Of a stretch of DNA of 64,000 nt, positions 26,877-36,070 are shown in pieces. The position numbers and the translations under genes are program-made. The stretch's first letter is position 1; each line of letters opens with the position of its first letter. The stretch is taken from NCBI GenBank assembly GCA_963704075.1, contig CAVPGV010000019.1, positions 62,001 through 126,000 of the forward strand, written 5' to 3'. The stretch is from JADKAV01 sp963704075. Its GTDB lineage: Bacteria; Actinomycetota; Actinomycetes; S36-B12; UBA10799. The notes beneath the pieces were generated by a model, which was not told where the DNA came from, made no database searches, and saw only the letters and a program-made list of their open reading frames with translations.

Positions 26877-27383
26877 TCAGCCGGGCACCCCGCTGGCGAC
26901 CTGCTCGACGGCGGTGTCGAGGATCGTGCGGGCGGCCTCGTAGCCGTGCCCTCGCCGCATGAGGAAGCCGAGCAATCGTCGCTGGTCCTTGAGCGACAGC
27001 GGCAGGTCGCAGCGGGCGACCCGGCCCCGCACCGCCGCGACAGCGGCCTGCCGGCTGTCGTCGGCGTCGATCTCGGCCAATGCCTCGGCGATGATGTCGT
27101 CGGGAATCTTGTGGGCGCGCAATTCCCGCCGCAGGGACGACAGCCCCAGACCCCGTGACCGGATCCTGGATTCGACCCACATCCGCGCAAACATCCGGTC
27201 GTCGAGCAGCCCCACCTCGACGAACCGCGCGATGGTCTCCTGTGCGACCTCCGCGGGGATTCCGCGTTCGCACAGCGTCTCGAACAGTTCCCCCTCGGTA
27301 CGGGGTTTGACCTCGAGTTGGCGCAGCGCGATCAGTCGTCCGACCTCGCGCGGGTCGGAACGCTGATCGTCCGCCCCGGTCAC
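26877..27383 (-). CDS. recX: regulatory protein RecX
   Basis: 168 residues. It shows the RecX three-helix repeats: ALRQLEVKPRTEGELFETLC, then GLLDDRMFARMWVESRIRSR and the closing GHGYEAARTILD. RecX binds inside the RecA filament and limits its activity. The start overlaps the recA stop by 4 nt, the usual coupling that keeps RecX below RecA. Confidence 0.93.
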   Translation of the reverse strand: MTGADDQRSDPREVGRLIALRQLEVKPRTEGELFETLCERGIPAEVAQETIARFVEVGLLDDRMFARMWVESRIRSRGLGLSSLRRELRAHKIPDDIIAEALAEIDADDSRQAAVAAVRGRVARCDLPLSLKDQRRLLGFLMRRGHGYEAARTILDTAVEQVASGVPG

Positions 27384-28465
27384 AGATCCAGGGGACCCGG
27401 TTCCGGGATCCCGGTCAGGTCCACGGTCTCGTCGGCGGGGGCGTCGAGGCGAGCCCCGATCCCGAGTTTCTCCTTGAGCCGTTTCTCGAGTTCGTCAGTC
27501 AAGTCGGGGTTGTCCAGCAGGAACGCCCGTGCGTTCTCCTTGCCCTGGCCGAGCTGATCGCCCTCATAGGTGTACCAGGCACCTGCCTTGCGTACGAGTC
27601 CGTGCTCGACGCCCATGTCGATCAGGCCACCTTCACGCGAGATACCCGTGCCGTACAGGATGTCGAACTCCGCCTGTTTGAAGGGCGGGGCGACCTTGTT
27701 CTTGACCACCTTGACCCGGGTGCGGTTACCGACCGGATCAGTGCCGTCCTTCAGCGTTTCGATACGGCGTACGTCCAGCCGGATCGACGAATAGAACTTC
27801 AGTGCGCGACCGCCAGTGGTGGTCTCGGGAGACCCGAACATCACCCCGATCTTCTCCCGCAGCTGGTTGATGAAGATGGCCGTCGTGCCAGTGTTCTTCA
27901 GCGCTCCGGTCATCTTGCGTAGCGCCTGACTCATCAAGCGGGCCTGCAGGCCGACGTGGCTATCGCCCATTTCCCCTTCGATCTCCGCGCGTGGCACCAG
28001 GGCGGCCACCGAGTCGATCACGAGGATGTCGATGGCACTGGAGCGCACCAGCATGTCGGCGATCTCCAGGGCCTGCTCACCGGTGTCCGGCTGGCTGACC
28101 AGCAGCGCGTCGATGTCCACGCCGAGCCTGGCGGCGTATTCCGGGTCCAGCGCGTGCTCGGCGTCGATGAACGCAGCGATCCCGCCGGCCTTCTGGGCAC
28201 TGGCGATCGCGTGCAGAGCCACTGTCGTCTTACCGCTGGACTCCGGCCCGTAGATCTCCACGACACGCCCGCGCGGCAGCCCTCCGATGCCCAGTGCCAG
28301 GTCGAGGGTGATCGACCCGGTGGGAATCACCTCGATCGGCACTCGGCCTTCGTCACCGAGACGCATGACCGAGCCTTTGCCGTACTGCTTGTCGATCTGT
28401 GCGATGGCCTGCTCGAGCGCCTTGTCGCGTTCTGGCGCCTTCTTGTTGCCACTGTGCTGAGCCAT
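27380..28465 (-). CDS. recA: recombinase RecA
   Basis: 361 residues. Walker A is GPESSGKT (73-80), Walker B ILVIDSVAAL, loop L1 around EIEGEMGDSHVGLQARLMSQ and loop L2 in NQLREKIGVMFGSPETTTGG. No intein interrupts it, unlike some mycobacterial alleles. RecA catalyses strand exchange and, as a filament on single-stranded DNA, stimulates LexA cleavage. A LexA box lies about 100 nt upstream. Confidence 0.98.
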   Translation of the reverse strand: MAQHSGNKKAPERDKALEQAIAQIDKQYGKGSVMRLGDEGRVPIEVIPTGSITLDLALGIGGLPRGRVVEIYGPESSGKTTVALHAIASAQKAGGIAAFIDAEHALDPEYAARLGVDIDALLVSQPDTGEQALEIADMLVRSSAIDILVIDSVAALVPRAEIEGEMGDSHVGLQARLMSQALRKMTGALKNTGTTAIFINQLREKIGVMFGSPETTTGGRALKFYSSIRLDVRRIETLKDGTDPVGNRTRVKVVKNKVAPPFKQAEFDILYGTGISREGGLIDMGVEHGLVRKAGAWYTYEGDQLGQGKENARAFLLDNPDLTDELEKRLKEKLGIGARLDAPADETVDLTGIPEPGPLDL

Positions 28466-28566
28466 GGGGATCCTTCCCGATCAGTGCCGCTTCTCACGAC
28501 GTCTCGACGCTACCGAGGCGGTACGACAAAATGGCCTTGACGCGTTCCACCTGTGGGTAACTGTAA

Positions 28567-28580
28567 CGAACGCCTGTTCG
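28567..28580. promoter_or_regulatory. LexA box of recA
   Basis: CGAACGCCTGTTCG has both half-sites exact. It sits between the DUF3046 stop (28608) and the recA start (28465), so the recA promoter is here. Confidence 0.9.
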
Positions 28581-28607
28581 ATGTGGAAGCCGACACGCCC
28601 ATCCCAG

Positions 28608-28802
28608 TCAGCGAAAGGTGGCCGGAAGCTGCAGATCGGCCACCACCGCCCGCCACACCGACTTGGCATCATCGCCGTCGCGCAGCGCCTGGTCGACAGT
28701 ACGGCCCCCGAGCTCGTCGAGCACGTGGTCTTGGGACCACGAGGTGTAGTAGCCCGTTCCCAAGACCTGCTCCATCCGGGCCCAGAACTCGGTCAGACGC
28801 AC
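28608..28802 (-). CDS. DUF3046 family protein
   Basis: 64 residues from the GTG at 28802; the frame is open for hundreds of bases upstream but without family character. The sequence MRLTEFWARMEQVLGTGYYT and SWSQDHVLDELGGRTVDQAL is the DUF3046 pattern. This small protein lies directly upstream of recA in many actinobacteria (Rv2738c in M. tuberculosis); its function is unknown. The conserved placement supports both calls. Confidence 0.9.
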   Translation of the reverse strand: MRLTEFWARMEQVLGTGYYTSWSQDHVLDELGGRTVDQALRDGDDAKSVWRAVVADLQLPATFR

Positions 28803-28946
28803 CCCGACAGTGTGGCACGCGACCGTCGCGCGTCCGGTCGATGCCGGGCCACCCGACGCCGGTAGGTTCGCCGCCGGGCGCTCTGCCCCCGATGCCGACC
28901 GAACACCGAGAGGCGCATTTGTCGGTGACGCACGCACAATGGCCCT

Positions 28947-31900
28947 GTGGCACACGACCTGACTCCCGCGCTGCACCCTGGCATGGGGGCCGCCACTCGC
29001 ACCTGGTTCAGTCAGGCATTCGCCGCGCCCACGGACGTCCAGACGCAGGCGTGGGCCGCCATCGCCGGGGGTCGCGACACGTTGGTCGTCTCCCCCACAG
29101 GTTCGGGCAAGACACTGGCTGCGTTCCTGTGGGCGCTCGACGGCTTGTTCTCCCATGAGCCCACCCCGGGTTGCACCGTGCTGTACATCTCGCCATTGCG
29201 TGCCCTGGCCACCGACGTGGAGCGCAACCTGCGCGCGCCCCTGGTCGGGATCGAACGGGTCGCCGCCGGGTCGGGCCTGCCCACCCGCGAGATCCGCACC
29301 GCGATCCGCACCGCGGACACCCCCGCATCCGAACGCGCCCGCATGGCCCGCAATCCCCCGGACATCCTCATCACCACCCCGGAATCGCTGTTCCTCCTGC
29401 TGACATCGAAGGCGGGGGCTTTCCTGGCCGACGTTCGAACGGTGATCGTCGATGAGATCCACTCAGTGGCCGGTAGCAAACGCGGGTCCCATCTGAGTCT
29501 GTCACTGGAGCGCCTCGATCTGATGACCGACCGCCCCGCGCAGCGCATCGGCCTGTCGGCCACGGTCACCCCGGTGCAGACCGTCGCCGATTACCTGCAT
29601 CCCGGCCACGACGTGCAGATCGTGGCGCCACCCACGACCAAGGCCATCGACCTGCAGTTGCGGGTTCCGCTGCCCGACATGACGACCTTCGAGGAACCCG
29701 CGGAAGGGCAACCCCGACGGGCGTCGATCTGGCCGGCGGTGGAGTCCTCGGTCCTGGACCTCGTCGAAGCACACACGTCCACCATCGTGTTCACCAACTC
29801 GCGGCGGGTCTGCGAGCGCATGTCCAGCCGTCTGAACGAATTGGCCGCTGATGAACAGCCCTCGGATGCGATCCCCGCTCAGGTGATGGCCACGGCGGGG
29901 ATCGCCCAGAACCCTGCCAACGTCGTGGCGCGGGCGCATCACGGCTCGGTGAGTAAGTCCGAGCGGGCGTTGATCGAGGACGACCTGAAATCGGGGAGGC
30001 TGCCAGCGGTGGTGGCCACCAGCAGCCTGGAACTGGGCATCGACATGGGCAGCATCGACCTGATGGTGCAGGTCGGCTGCCCCCCGTCGGTCGCCTCCGG
30101 CCTGCAACGTCTTGGCCGCGCGGGACACCGGCTGGATGCGGTCAGCAAAGGCGTCTTCTTCCCCACCCACCGCGGCGATCTGCTCGCCACCACCGTCGCC
30201 CTCGAGCAGATGCGAGATTCCGCGATCGAAGCCACGCGCATCCCCCGACACCCCTTGGACGTCCTCAGCCAGCAGATCGTGGCGATGGTCGCCATGGCGG
30301 ACTGGCACGTCGACGAACTGTTCGTGGTGGTCTGCCGCGCAGCCGGGTACGCAACATTGCCGCGCGCGGCGTACGACGCTGTCCTCGACATGCTGTCCGG
30401 GCGCTACCCGTCCGACGATTTCGCGCAACTGCGCCCACGTATCGTTTGGGACCGCACCACCGAGATGCTCACCGCGCGGCAGGGCGCCCAGCGCACCGCG
30501 GTGATCTCCGGGGGCACGATCCCCGACCGCGGACTGTTCCCGGTCTTCATCGTGGGGACCAAGGACAGCCGGGTGGGCGAACTCGACGAGGAAATGGTCT
30601 ACGAGTCCCGAGTGGGTGATGTGATCTCGCTCGGGGCTTCGTCCTGGCGCATCGAGGAGATCACCCACGACCGCGTGCTGGTCACCCCGGCGCCAGGAAA
30701 GCCGGGGAAGCTGCCGTTCTGGCACGCCGACGCGCAGGGTCGCAGCTACGAGATGGGGGCGGCGATCGGGGGGTTCCTGCGCGAGGTGGAGAAGAACGGT
30801 CCGCGCAAGGCGGCCCGGGTTCACGGCCTGGACGAGTTCGCGGCCGAGAACCTCGCGACCTACCTCGCCGAGCAGATCGACGCGACCGCCGTGCTGCCGA
30901 CCGACCGGCGGATCGTCCTCGAACGTTTCCGCGACGACATCGGGGACTGGCGTCTGGTCGTCCACGCGCCCTGGGGCGCCCGCGTCAACGCCCCCTGGGC
31001 CCTGCTCGTGTCCGCGGAACTCACGGCGCGGCTCGGCATCGATGCGCAGGTGATGGCCACCGACGACGGCTTGGTGATGCGGCTGCTCGACACCGATCAG
31101 GACGACGAATGGTGGGCCAGCGTGGTGGACGCCCTGCTGCTCGATCCCGAGGATCTGACCCGATCGCTGAGTCAGGAGATCACCCGCAGTGCGGTGTTCG
31201 CTGCCAAGTTCCGCGAGTGCTCCAGCCGGGCCCTGCTGCTGACCCGAAATGCACCAGGCAAACGGACCCCTTTGTGGCAGCAGCGTCAACGATCAGCGCA
31301 GTTGTTGTCCGTGGCCGCCTCCTACCCGAGTTTCCCGATGGTGCTCGAAGCTGTTCGGGAGTGCCTCGACGACGTGTACGACCTGCCCGCACTGCGCCAG
31401 ATCCTGCGCGGCTTGCGTGACGGCGTGATGACCACGGAGGTGGTCGAGACGACCACCGCGAGTCCCATGGCGCAGACCCAGATGTTCTCCTACATCTCGG
31501 TCTTCATGTACGAAGCCGACAACCCGCTCGGACAGCAGGCAGCCGCGCTGGAACTCGATCCGACATTGCTCGCCGAACTGCTCTCCGACGCCGACCTGCG
31601 CTCGATCATCCCGCAGGAGGCGATCGAGGGGGTGGAGGCCGATCTGCAATGGCGCACGCCCGGTCGGATCCGCAGCGCCGACGACCTGGCGGACCTGCTA
31701 CGAGCAGTGGGCTTCCAGACTTCGCAGGAGCTGCAGGACAGGGATGTGGACGACACTGCGGTGCAGGCCCTGATCTCCGCCCGGCGGGCGTTCCACGTGC
31801 GGGTCGCCGGACGCCCGGTTCTCGCCGCCGCGGAGGACATGCCACGGCTGCGCGATGCCCTCGGCGTGGTGATTCCCCCGGAGGTGCCGACGGTGTTCAC

Positions 31901-33296
31901 CGAATCGGTGGCCGATCCGGTCGGCGACTTGCTGGGCCGATTCGCCCGCACGCACGGGCCGTTCGCCAGTCGCGACGTCTGCGACCACCTCGGCCTGGGT
32001 GTCAGCGTGGTCGAGGATCTGCTGCAGAATCGCAAGGCGGCAGGACTGTTGCGCTGGGGGCGGTTCTCACCGGCCGGCGAGACCGGAGAGTGGATCGATC
32101 CGGAGGTCCTGCAGAGGATCAGGCGACGGGCGAGCGCAATCCTGCGAGGCGCCCAGGAGCCGGTGGCGGCTCGCCGTCTGTGTGGGTTCCTGCCACGCTG
32201 GCAGCGGCTCACCTCACCGGCCCGCGGACCAGTTGCCGTCGTCGGTGCGGTTGATCGGCTGGCGGGTTATGTCGCGGCGGCCAGCGTGTGGGAACAGGAT
32301 CTGCTGCCGGCCAGAGTTGCCGGATTCGAGGCACACCAGTTGGATCAGCTCACCACCGCTGGAGAACTCACGTGGACAGGCGCGGGCCGATTGGGCGCCC
32401 GCGACGCGCTGATCACGATTGTTCCGGCTGGCAAAGAGGACCTGCTACCGAGCGCGGACACCGACGACCTCGACGAGCCGGCCGCGGCCGTGTGGGCGCT
32501 GATGTCCATCGGAGGCGGTTGGTTCTTCCGGGATCTTGCAGCCCGACTGGACATGGGCGGTGACACGCTGGAGCAGGCGCTATGGGAGCTGCTGTGGCGC
32601 TCGATGATCACCAACGACTCCCTGGAGCCGCTGCGCCGCATGCGCCGCCCGGGTGCCCGGCCGCGGCGTTCACGCACCCCGCAGCTCCCGATGCCTGGCA
32701 GGTGGTCCGCGGTCAGCCGCCCGATGGCCTCCGACCGGGGCCTGCTGTGGGCCCAGACGCTGCTCGACCGCTACGGGCTGGTCGACCGGACGGTGGTCGG
32801 CAACGAACGGGTGCCCGGAGGCTTCCACGGCCTGTTCAGTGTGCTGCGCCGGATGGACGACGCCGGTCGCTGCCAGCAGGTGTACGCCGTCGAGGGTCTG
32901 GGCGGCGCCCAGTTCGCGACACCGGCGGCCTTGGAGCAACTGCGTCTGGAACGGACCGGAGAACCTGTGCTACTGGCCGCAACAGACCCCGCCAATCCGC
33001 TGGGTGTCACGGTGCCTTGGCCGTCGGTTCCAGGCGGCAAGCCAACCCGCAAGGCCGGAAGCGTGGTCCTGCTGGGACACGACGGTCCGCTGTTCTACCT
33101 GGATGCGGCGGGGCGTTCATTGCTCGCCTGGGAAGGAGTTGACGCCGACGCGGCGAAGCAGTTGTTCGAGGGCCTGGCTCACCGACACCGACGCGTGCTC
33201 ATCCGCAGGATCAACGGGGAAGAAGTGTTCGGCGCCGGCTTCAGCGAGACCCTGCAGAACGCCGGCTTCCGGCTCACGCCATCAGGCTTGCGCTGA
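28947..33296 (+). CDS. lhr: large ATP-dependent helicase Lhr
   Basis: 1449 residues from a GTG. Walker A is SPTGSGKT (49-56), the DEAD-type box is VDEIHSV, and QRLGRAGHRLD is motif VI. After the helicase core come the winged-helix and long C-terminal domains typical of Lhr-Core plus CTD proteins (family length about 1450-1550). Lhr translocates 3' to 5' on single-stranded DNA and is induced by DNA cross-links in mycobacteria. It diverges from DUF3046 (144 nt gap) and converges on clgR with 7 nt between stops. The frame is intact over the whole length. Confidence 0.95.
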   Translation: MAHDLTPALHPGMGAATRTWFSQAFAAPTDVQTQAWAAIAGGRDTLVVSPTGSGKTLAAFLWALDGLFSHEPTPGCTVLYISPLRALATDVERNLRAPLVGIERVAAGSGLPTREIRTAIRTADTPASERARMARNPPDILITTPESLFLLLTSKAGAFLADVRTVIVDEIHSVAGSKRGSHLSLSLERLDLMTDRPAQRIGLSATVTPVQTVADYLHPGHDVQIVAPPTTKAIDLQLRVPLPDMTTFEEPAEGQPRRASIWPAVESSVLDLVEAHTSTIVFTNSRRVCERMSSRLNELAADEQPSDAIPAQVMATAGIAQNPANVVARAHHGSVSKSERALIEDDLKSGRLPAVVATSSLELGIDMGSIDLMVQVGCPPSVASGLQRLGRAGHRLDAVSKGVFFPTHRGDLLATTVALEQMRDSAIEATRIPRHPLDVLSQQIVAMVAMADWHVDELFVVVCRAAGYATLPRAAYDAVLDMLSGRYPSDDFAQLRPRIVWDRTTEMLTARQGAQRTAVISGGTIPDRGLFPVFIVGTKDSRVGELDEEMVYESRVGDVISLGASSWRIEEITHDRVLVTPAPGKPGKLPFWHADAQGRSYEMGAAIGGFLREVEKNGPRKAARVHGLDEFAAENLATYLAEQIDATAVLPTDRRIVLERFRDDIGDWRLVVHAPWGARVNAPWALLVSAELTARLGIDAQVMATDDGLVMRLLDTDQDDEWWASVVDALLLDPEDLTRSLSQEITRSAVFAAKFRECSSRALLLTRNAPGKRTPLWQQRQRSAQLLSVAASYPSFPMVLEAVRECLDDVYDLPALRQILRGLRDGVMTTEVVETTTASPMAQTQMFSYISVFMYEADNPLGQQAAALELDPTLLAELLSDADLRSIIPQEAIEGVEADLQWRTPGRIRSADDLADLLRAVGFQTSQELQDRDVDDTAVQALISARRAFHVRVAGRPVLAAAEDMPRLRDALGVVIPPEVPTVFTESVADPVGDLLGRFARTHGPFASRDVCDHLGLGVSVVEDLLQNRKAAGLLRWGRFSPAGETGEWIDPEVLQRIRRRASAILRGAQEPVAARRLCGFLPRWQRLTSPARGPVAVVGAVDRLAGYVAAASVWEQDLLPARVAGFEAHQLDQLTTAGELTWTGAGRLGARDALITIVPAGKEDLLPSADTDDLDEPAAAVWALMSIGGGWFFRDLAARLDMGGDTLEQALWELLWRSMITNDSLEPLRRMRRPGARPRRSRTPQLPMPGRWSAVSRPMASDRGLLWAQTLLDRYGLVDRTVVGNERVPGGFHGLFSVLRRMDDAGRCQQVYAVEGLGGAQFATPAALEQLRLERTGEPVLLAATDPANPLGVTVPWPSVPGGKPTRKAGSVVLLGHDGPLFYLDAAGRSLLAWEGVDADAAKQLFEGLAHRHRRVLIRRINGEEVFGAGFSETLQNAGFRLTPSGLR

Positions 33297-33303
33297 CTCA
33301 GGT

Positions 33304-33543
33304 TCAGTTGCCGGCGCGAGCGACCCCGTCGCTGACCGACCGCATGACCTCCGAAAGCGGGACTTCCAAGGCGCCACAGATCGCCGCCAGCAACTCGCTG
33401 GAGGCCTCTTTCTGACCGCGCTCAACCTCGGACAGGTAACCCAGCGACACGCGTGCGGACGTCGAGACGTCACGCAGTGTGCGACCTTGATTCATCCGCC
33501 TGCGACGCAACTCGTCGCCGACGACCTGCCGGAGAACGACCAT
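33304..33543 (-). CDS. clgR: Cro/CI-type regulator ClgR
   Basis: 79 residues from ATG at 33543, preceded by GAGG. The helix-turn-helix covers RTLRDVSTSARVSLGYLSEV and is followed by ERGQKEASSELLAAICGALE, the ClgR signature. ClgR activates clp protease and other stress genes in actinobacteria. It follows cinA by 106 nt, as in mycobacteria and streptomycetes, so it may have its own promoter. The usual short C-terminus (about 20 residues after the HTH) is present. Confidence 0.9.
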   Translation of the reverse strand: MVVLRQVVGDELRRRRMNQGRTLRDVSTSARVSLGYLSEVERGQKEASSELLAAICGALEVPLSEVMRSVSDGVARAGN

Positions 33544-33649
33544 CCCTGCTCCTCTTCTTGGCTCGACTTTACGCGAACCGTGACGCTCAGGCATCCGCAC
33601 GCTGATGCTGTTAACGACACATTTACTGCAACGAAACAGGCGCCGGTCT

Positions 33650-34111
33650 CTATTCCATCAAGCTTTGGAGTAGTTCCAGCGCCCGTGCACAACTTGCGCT
33701 CCGGATCTGCTGCCGGTCGCCACTCAACGCCAACTGCACAACGTCACTGGCGGGCCCATCCACGGCCACGTAGACGGTTCCCACAGGCTTGCCCTCCTGG
33801 GTTGCCGGGCCGGCCACCCCGGTGGTGGCCACCGCCCAGGTCGACCCGAACAACTCCCGAGCGCGGGCGGCCAGTGCCTGCGCGGTCTGCGCCGACACCG
33901 CCCCATGCTCGGCCAGCAGATGGTTATCGACCCCGACCACGTCGTGTTTGGCGTCCATCGTGTACGCGACGATCCCGCCGTGCACGAATTCAGATGCGCC
34001 CGGTGCATCGGTCAGGACGGCGCACAGCAGCCCACCGGTCAGGGACTCCACCGTGCACACCGTCTCACCCCGAAGACGCAACGCGGCGACAACGTCATCG
34101 ACCTGCTGCAC
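33650..34111 (-). CDS. cinA: CinA-type nicotinamide-nucleotide amidase
   Basis: 153 residues, GTG start. It is the C-terminal (amidase) domain alone: ETVCTVESLTGGLLCAVLTD, then GGIVAYTMDAKHDVVGV and the catalytic-site ATTGVAGPATQEGKPVGTVY. It deamidates NMN to nicotinate mononucleotide. The stand-alone short form is normal for actinobacteria. It overlaps the end of pgsA by 17 nt. Confidence 0.92.
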   Translation of the reverse strand: MQQVDDVVAALRLRGETVCTVESLTGGLLCAVLTDAPGASEFVHGGIVAYTMDAKHDVVGVDNHLLAEHGAVSAQTAQALAARARELFGSTWAVATTGVAGPATQEGKPVGTVYVAVDGPASDVVQLALSGDRQQIRSASCARALELLQSLME

Positions 34112-34742
34112 GTCGTGCTCTCTTCATCGCAGTCCGCTCGCTGTTCCTGCGCAGTCGTACGACCCGCACGAGGTAGTCCAGACCGGTCAGGACGGTCAGG
34201 AACACCGCGATCATCATCACCGGCCAGCGCACGTCCGTCACCCAACCCGCGACCGGAATGATGTATAGAAGGATCGCGACCATCTGGGTGACCGTCTTGG
34301 CCTTGCCGCCGCGGCTGGCCGGAATCACCCCGTGCCGGATGACCAGGAAGCGCGCGAGGGTGATGCTGACCTCGCGACCCAGGATGACGATCGTGACCCA
34401 CCAGGGCAGTTCCCCCAGCGCACTGAGCCCCAGGAGCGCCACGCCCGTCAGAGCCTTGTCGGCGATCGGGTCGGCCACCTTGCCGAACGTGGTCACCAGG
34501 TTGCGCGCGCGGGCGATCGCGCCGTCGGCCAGATCGGTGAGGCTGGCCACCACGAAGACGAACGCCGCCCACCACCGTGCGGTGTCCGACTGCCCCGAGT
34601 CCACCAGCAGCAGGTATCCGAACAACGGCACCAGGAGAAGGCGCAGCATGGTCAGGGCGTTGGGCAGGTTCCACAACCGCGACGGGCTCGGCGGATCGGC
34701 AATCGGATCCGGCCTGCCCCACACGCGCTTCTGGTCGGTCAT
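34095..34742 (-). CDS. pgsA: CDP-alcohol phosphatidyltransferase (phosphatidylglycerophosphate synthase)
   Basis: 215 residues. The CDP-alcohol motif D-x2-DG-x2-AR-x8-G-x3-D-x3-D is complete (DLADGAIARARN ... FGKVADPIADK). About five membrane helices follow the soluble N-terminus, the first near ALTMLRLLLVPLFGYLLLV. It makes phosphatidylglycerol phosphate at the membrane. The ATG overlaps the rimO stop. Confidence 0.93.
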   Translation of the reverse strand: MTDQKRVWGRPDPIADPPSPSRLWNLPNALTMLRLLLVPLFGYLLLVDSGQSDTARWWAAFVFVVASLTDLADGAIARARNLVTTFGKVADPIADKALTGVALLGLSALGELPWWVTIVILGREVSITLARFLVIRHGVIPASRGGKAKTVTQMVAILLYIIPVAGWVTDVRWPVMMIAVFLTVLTGLDYLVRVVRLRRNSERTAMKRARRAAGR

Positions 34743-36070
34743 GCCACGATCTCGGCGATCAGATCTGCGCCCTCGGATCCCACGATCCTCGCGACGGCAA
34801 CGGCCCCCGTGACCGGGCCCAGCAACTGCGTGGATCCGTCCTCCGGACCTTGGAACTGCGTCTTGCCGGCTTCGACGAGCACCCGCACCGACTCTCCGAT
34901 CCTGGCTGCGGCGCGGGCGGACATGACGTCCTCTGCCACGGAGGCCAGGGCATCCACGCGCAGGTCGATCTCGTCAGCGTCCACGTGGTCGGAGAAGCCG
35001 GCGGCCTCAGTGCCCTGTTCGTCGGAGTATCCGAAGACCCCGATGGCATCGAGTTGCGCCTGCTCCAGGAAGTCGACCAGCACATCCACGTCGGTCGGCG
35101 TCTCCCCGGGGAAACCGACGATGAAATTCGACCTGATGGCCGCCGCCGGGTTCACGTCGCGGATCTGGTCGATCAGGCGCAGGAAGTCCTGCGAACCACC
35201 GAACCGGCGCATCCTGCGCAACACCGCAGGACTGGCGTGCTGGAACGACAGATCGAAGTAGGGCGCGACGCCGACCGTGGCACCGATGATGGACACCAGA
35301 TCTGGACGCATCTCGGCGGGCTGCAGATACGCCACCCGCACCCGTTCCAGCCCCGGAGTGTCTGCGAGGTCGACCAGCAGGCTCTCCAGGAGCCGGAGGT
35401 CCCCGAAATCCTTGCCGTAGGAGGTCGAGTTCTCGCTGACCAGGTTGACCTCCAGCACGCCCTGACCCGCCAACCATGCCACCTCGTTGACCACCTCCGT
35501 CGGCCGCCGGGAGACGAAAGACCCACGGAACGACGGGATCGCGCAGAACGTGCACCGGCGATCGCAGCCGGAAGCGAGTTTGACCGAAGCCACTGGGCCG
35601 TCGGACAACCGCCGACGCATTCCCACGTGCCCCGGCAGCACGGCCAGGTCGCCCGAACGGTCGGCGGGTGCGGAGGGCTGCAGACCCCGTCGGTCCCTGG
35701 GAGTGTGTGCCTCCAGGCGTCCGCCGGCCAGGAGCGTGCGCAGCGCCGAGGGCAGTTCCGGGTAGGCGTCAAAGCCCAGCACCGCGTCGGCTTCGGGCAG
35801 GGACTCGGCCAACTGCTCGCCGTAACGTTCGGCCATGCAGCCGACTGCGACGACCTTCCCGGGTAGGTCGCTGGCGGCCAGCACCGTGTCGATGGAGTCG
35901 CGCTTGGCGGCGTCGATGAAACCGCAGGTGTTGACCAGGACGGTGTCGGCGCGCGCAGGGTCGTCGACCAGATCCCACCCGTCGTCGGCCAACTCCGCGG
36001 CCAGCTCTTCGGAGTCGACCTCGTTGCGGGCGCACCCGAGCGTGATGATCGAAACCGAGGGGCGCGTCAC
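34739..36070 (-). CDS. rimO: ribosomal protein S12 methylthiotransferase
   Basis: 443 residues from a GTG. The N-terminus has SIITLGCARNEVDSE and VNTCGFIDAAKRDS, and the radical-SAM motif is CDRRCTFCAIPSFRG. GFPGETPTDVDVLVDFLE and a TRAM domain follow. It modifies the conserved Asp of ribosomal protein S12. It resembles miaB at 25.4 kb, but the GCARNEVDSE opening identifies it as RimO. It is coupled to ftsK by a GTGA overlap. Confidence 0.95.
   Translation of the reverse strand: MTRPSVSIITLGCARNEVDSEELAAELADDGWDLVDDPARADTVLVNTCGFIDAAKRDSIDTVLAASDLPGKVVAVGCMAERYGEQLAESLPEADAVLGFDAYPELPSALRTLLAGGRLEAHTPRDRRGLQPSAPADRSGDLAVLPGHVGMRRRLSDGPVASVKLASGCDRRCTFCAIPSFRGSFVSRRPTEVVNEVAWLAGQGVLEVNLVSENSTSYGKDFGDLRLLESLLVDLADTPGLERVRVAYLQPAEMRPDLVSIIGATVGVAPYFDLSFQHASPAVLRRMRRFGGSQDFLRLIDQIRDVNPAAAIRSNFIVGFPGETPTDVDVLVDFLEQAQLDAIGVFGYSDEQGTEAAGFSDHVDADEIDLRVDALASVAEDVMSARAAARIGESVRVLVEAGKTQFQGPEDGSTQLLGPVTGAVAVARIVGSEGADLIAEIVA

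Noticed and set aside
27380..28465. Intein in recA
   Set aside because: The recombinase domain is continuous from Walker A through loop L2 and has normal length.
26877..33296. Very long antisense frames across recA, miaB and lhr
   Set aside because: Typical of high-GC coding DNA; the sense strand holds complete, motif-bearing proteins.
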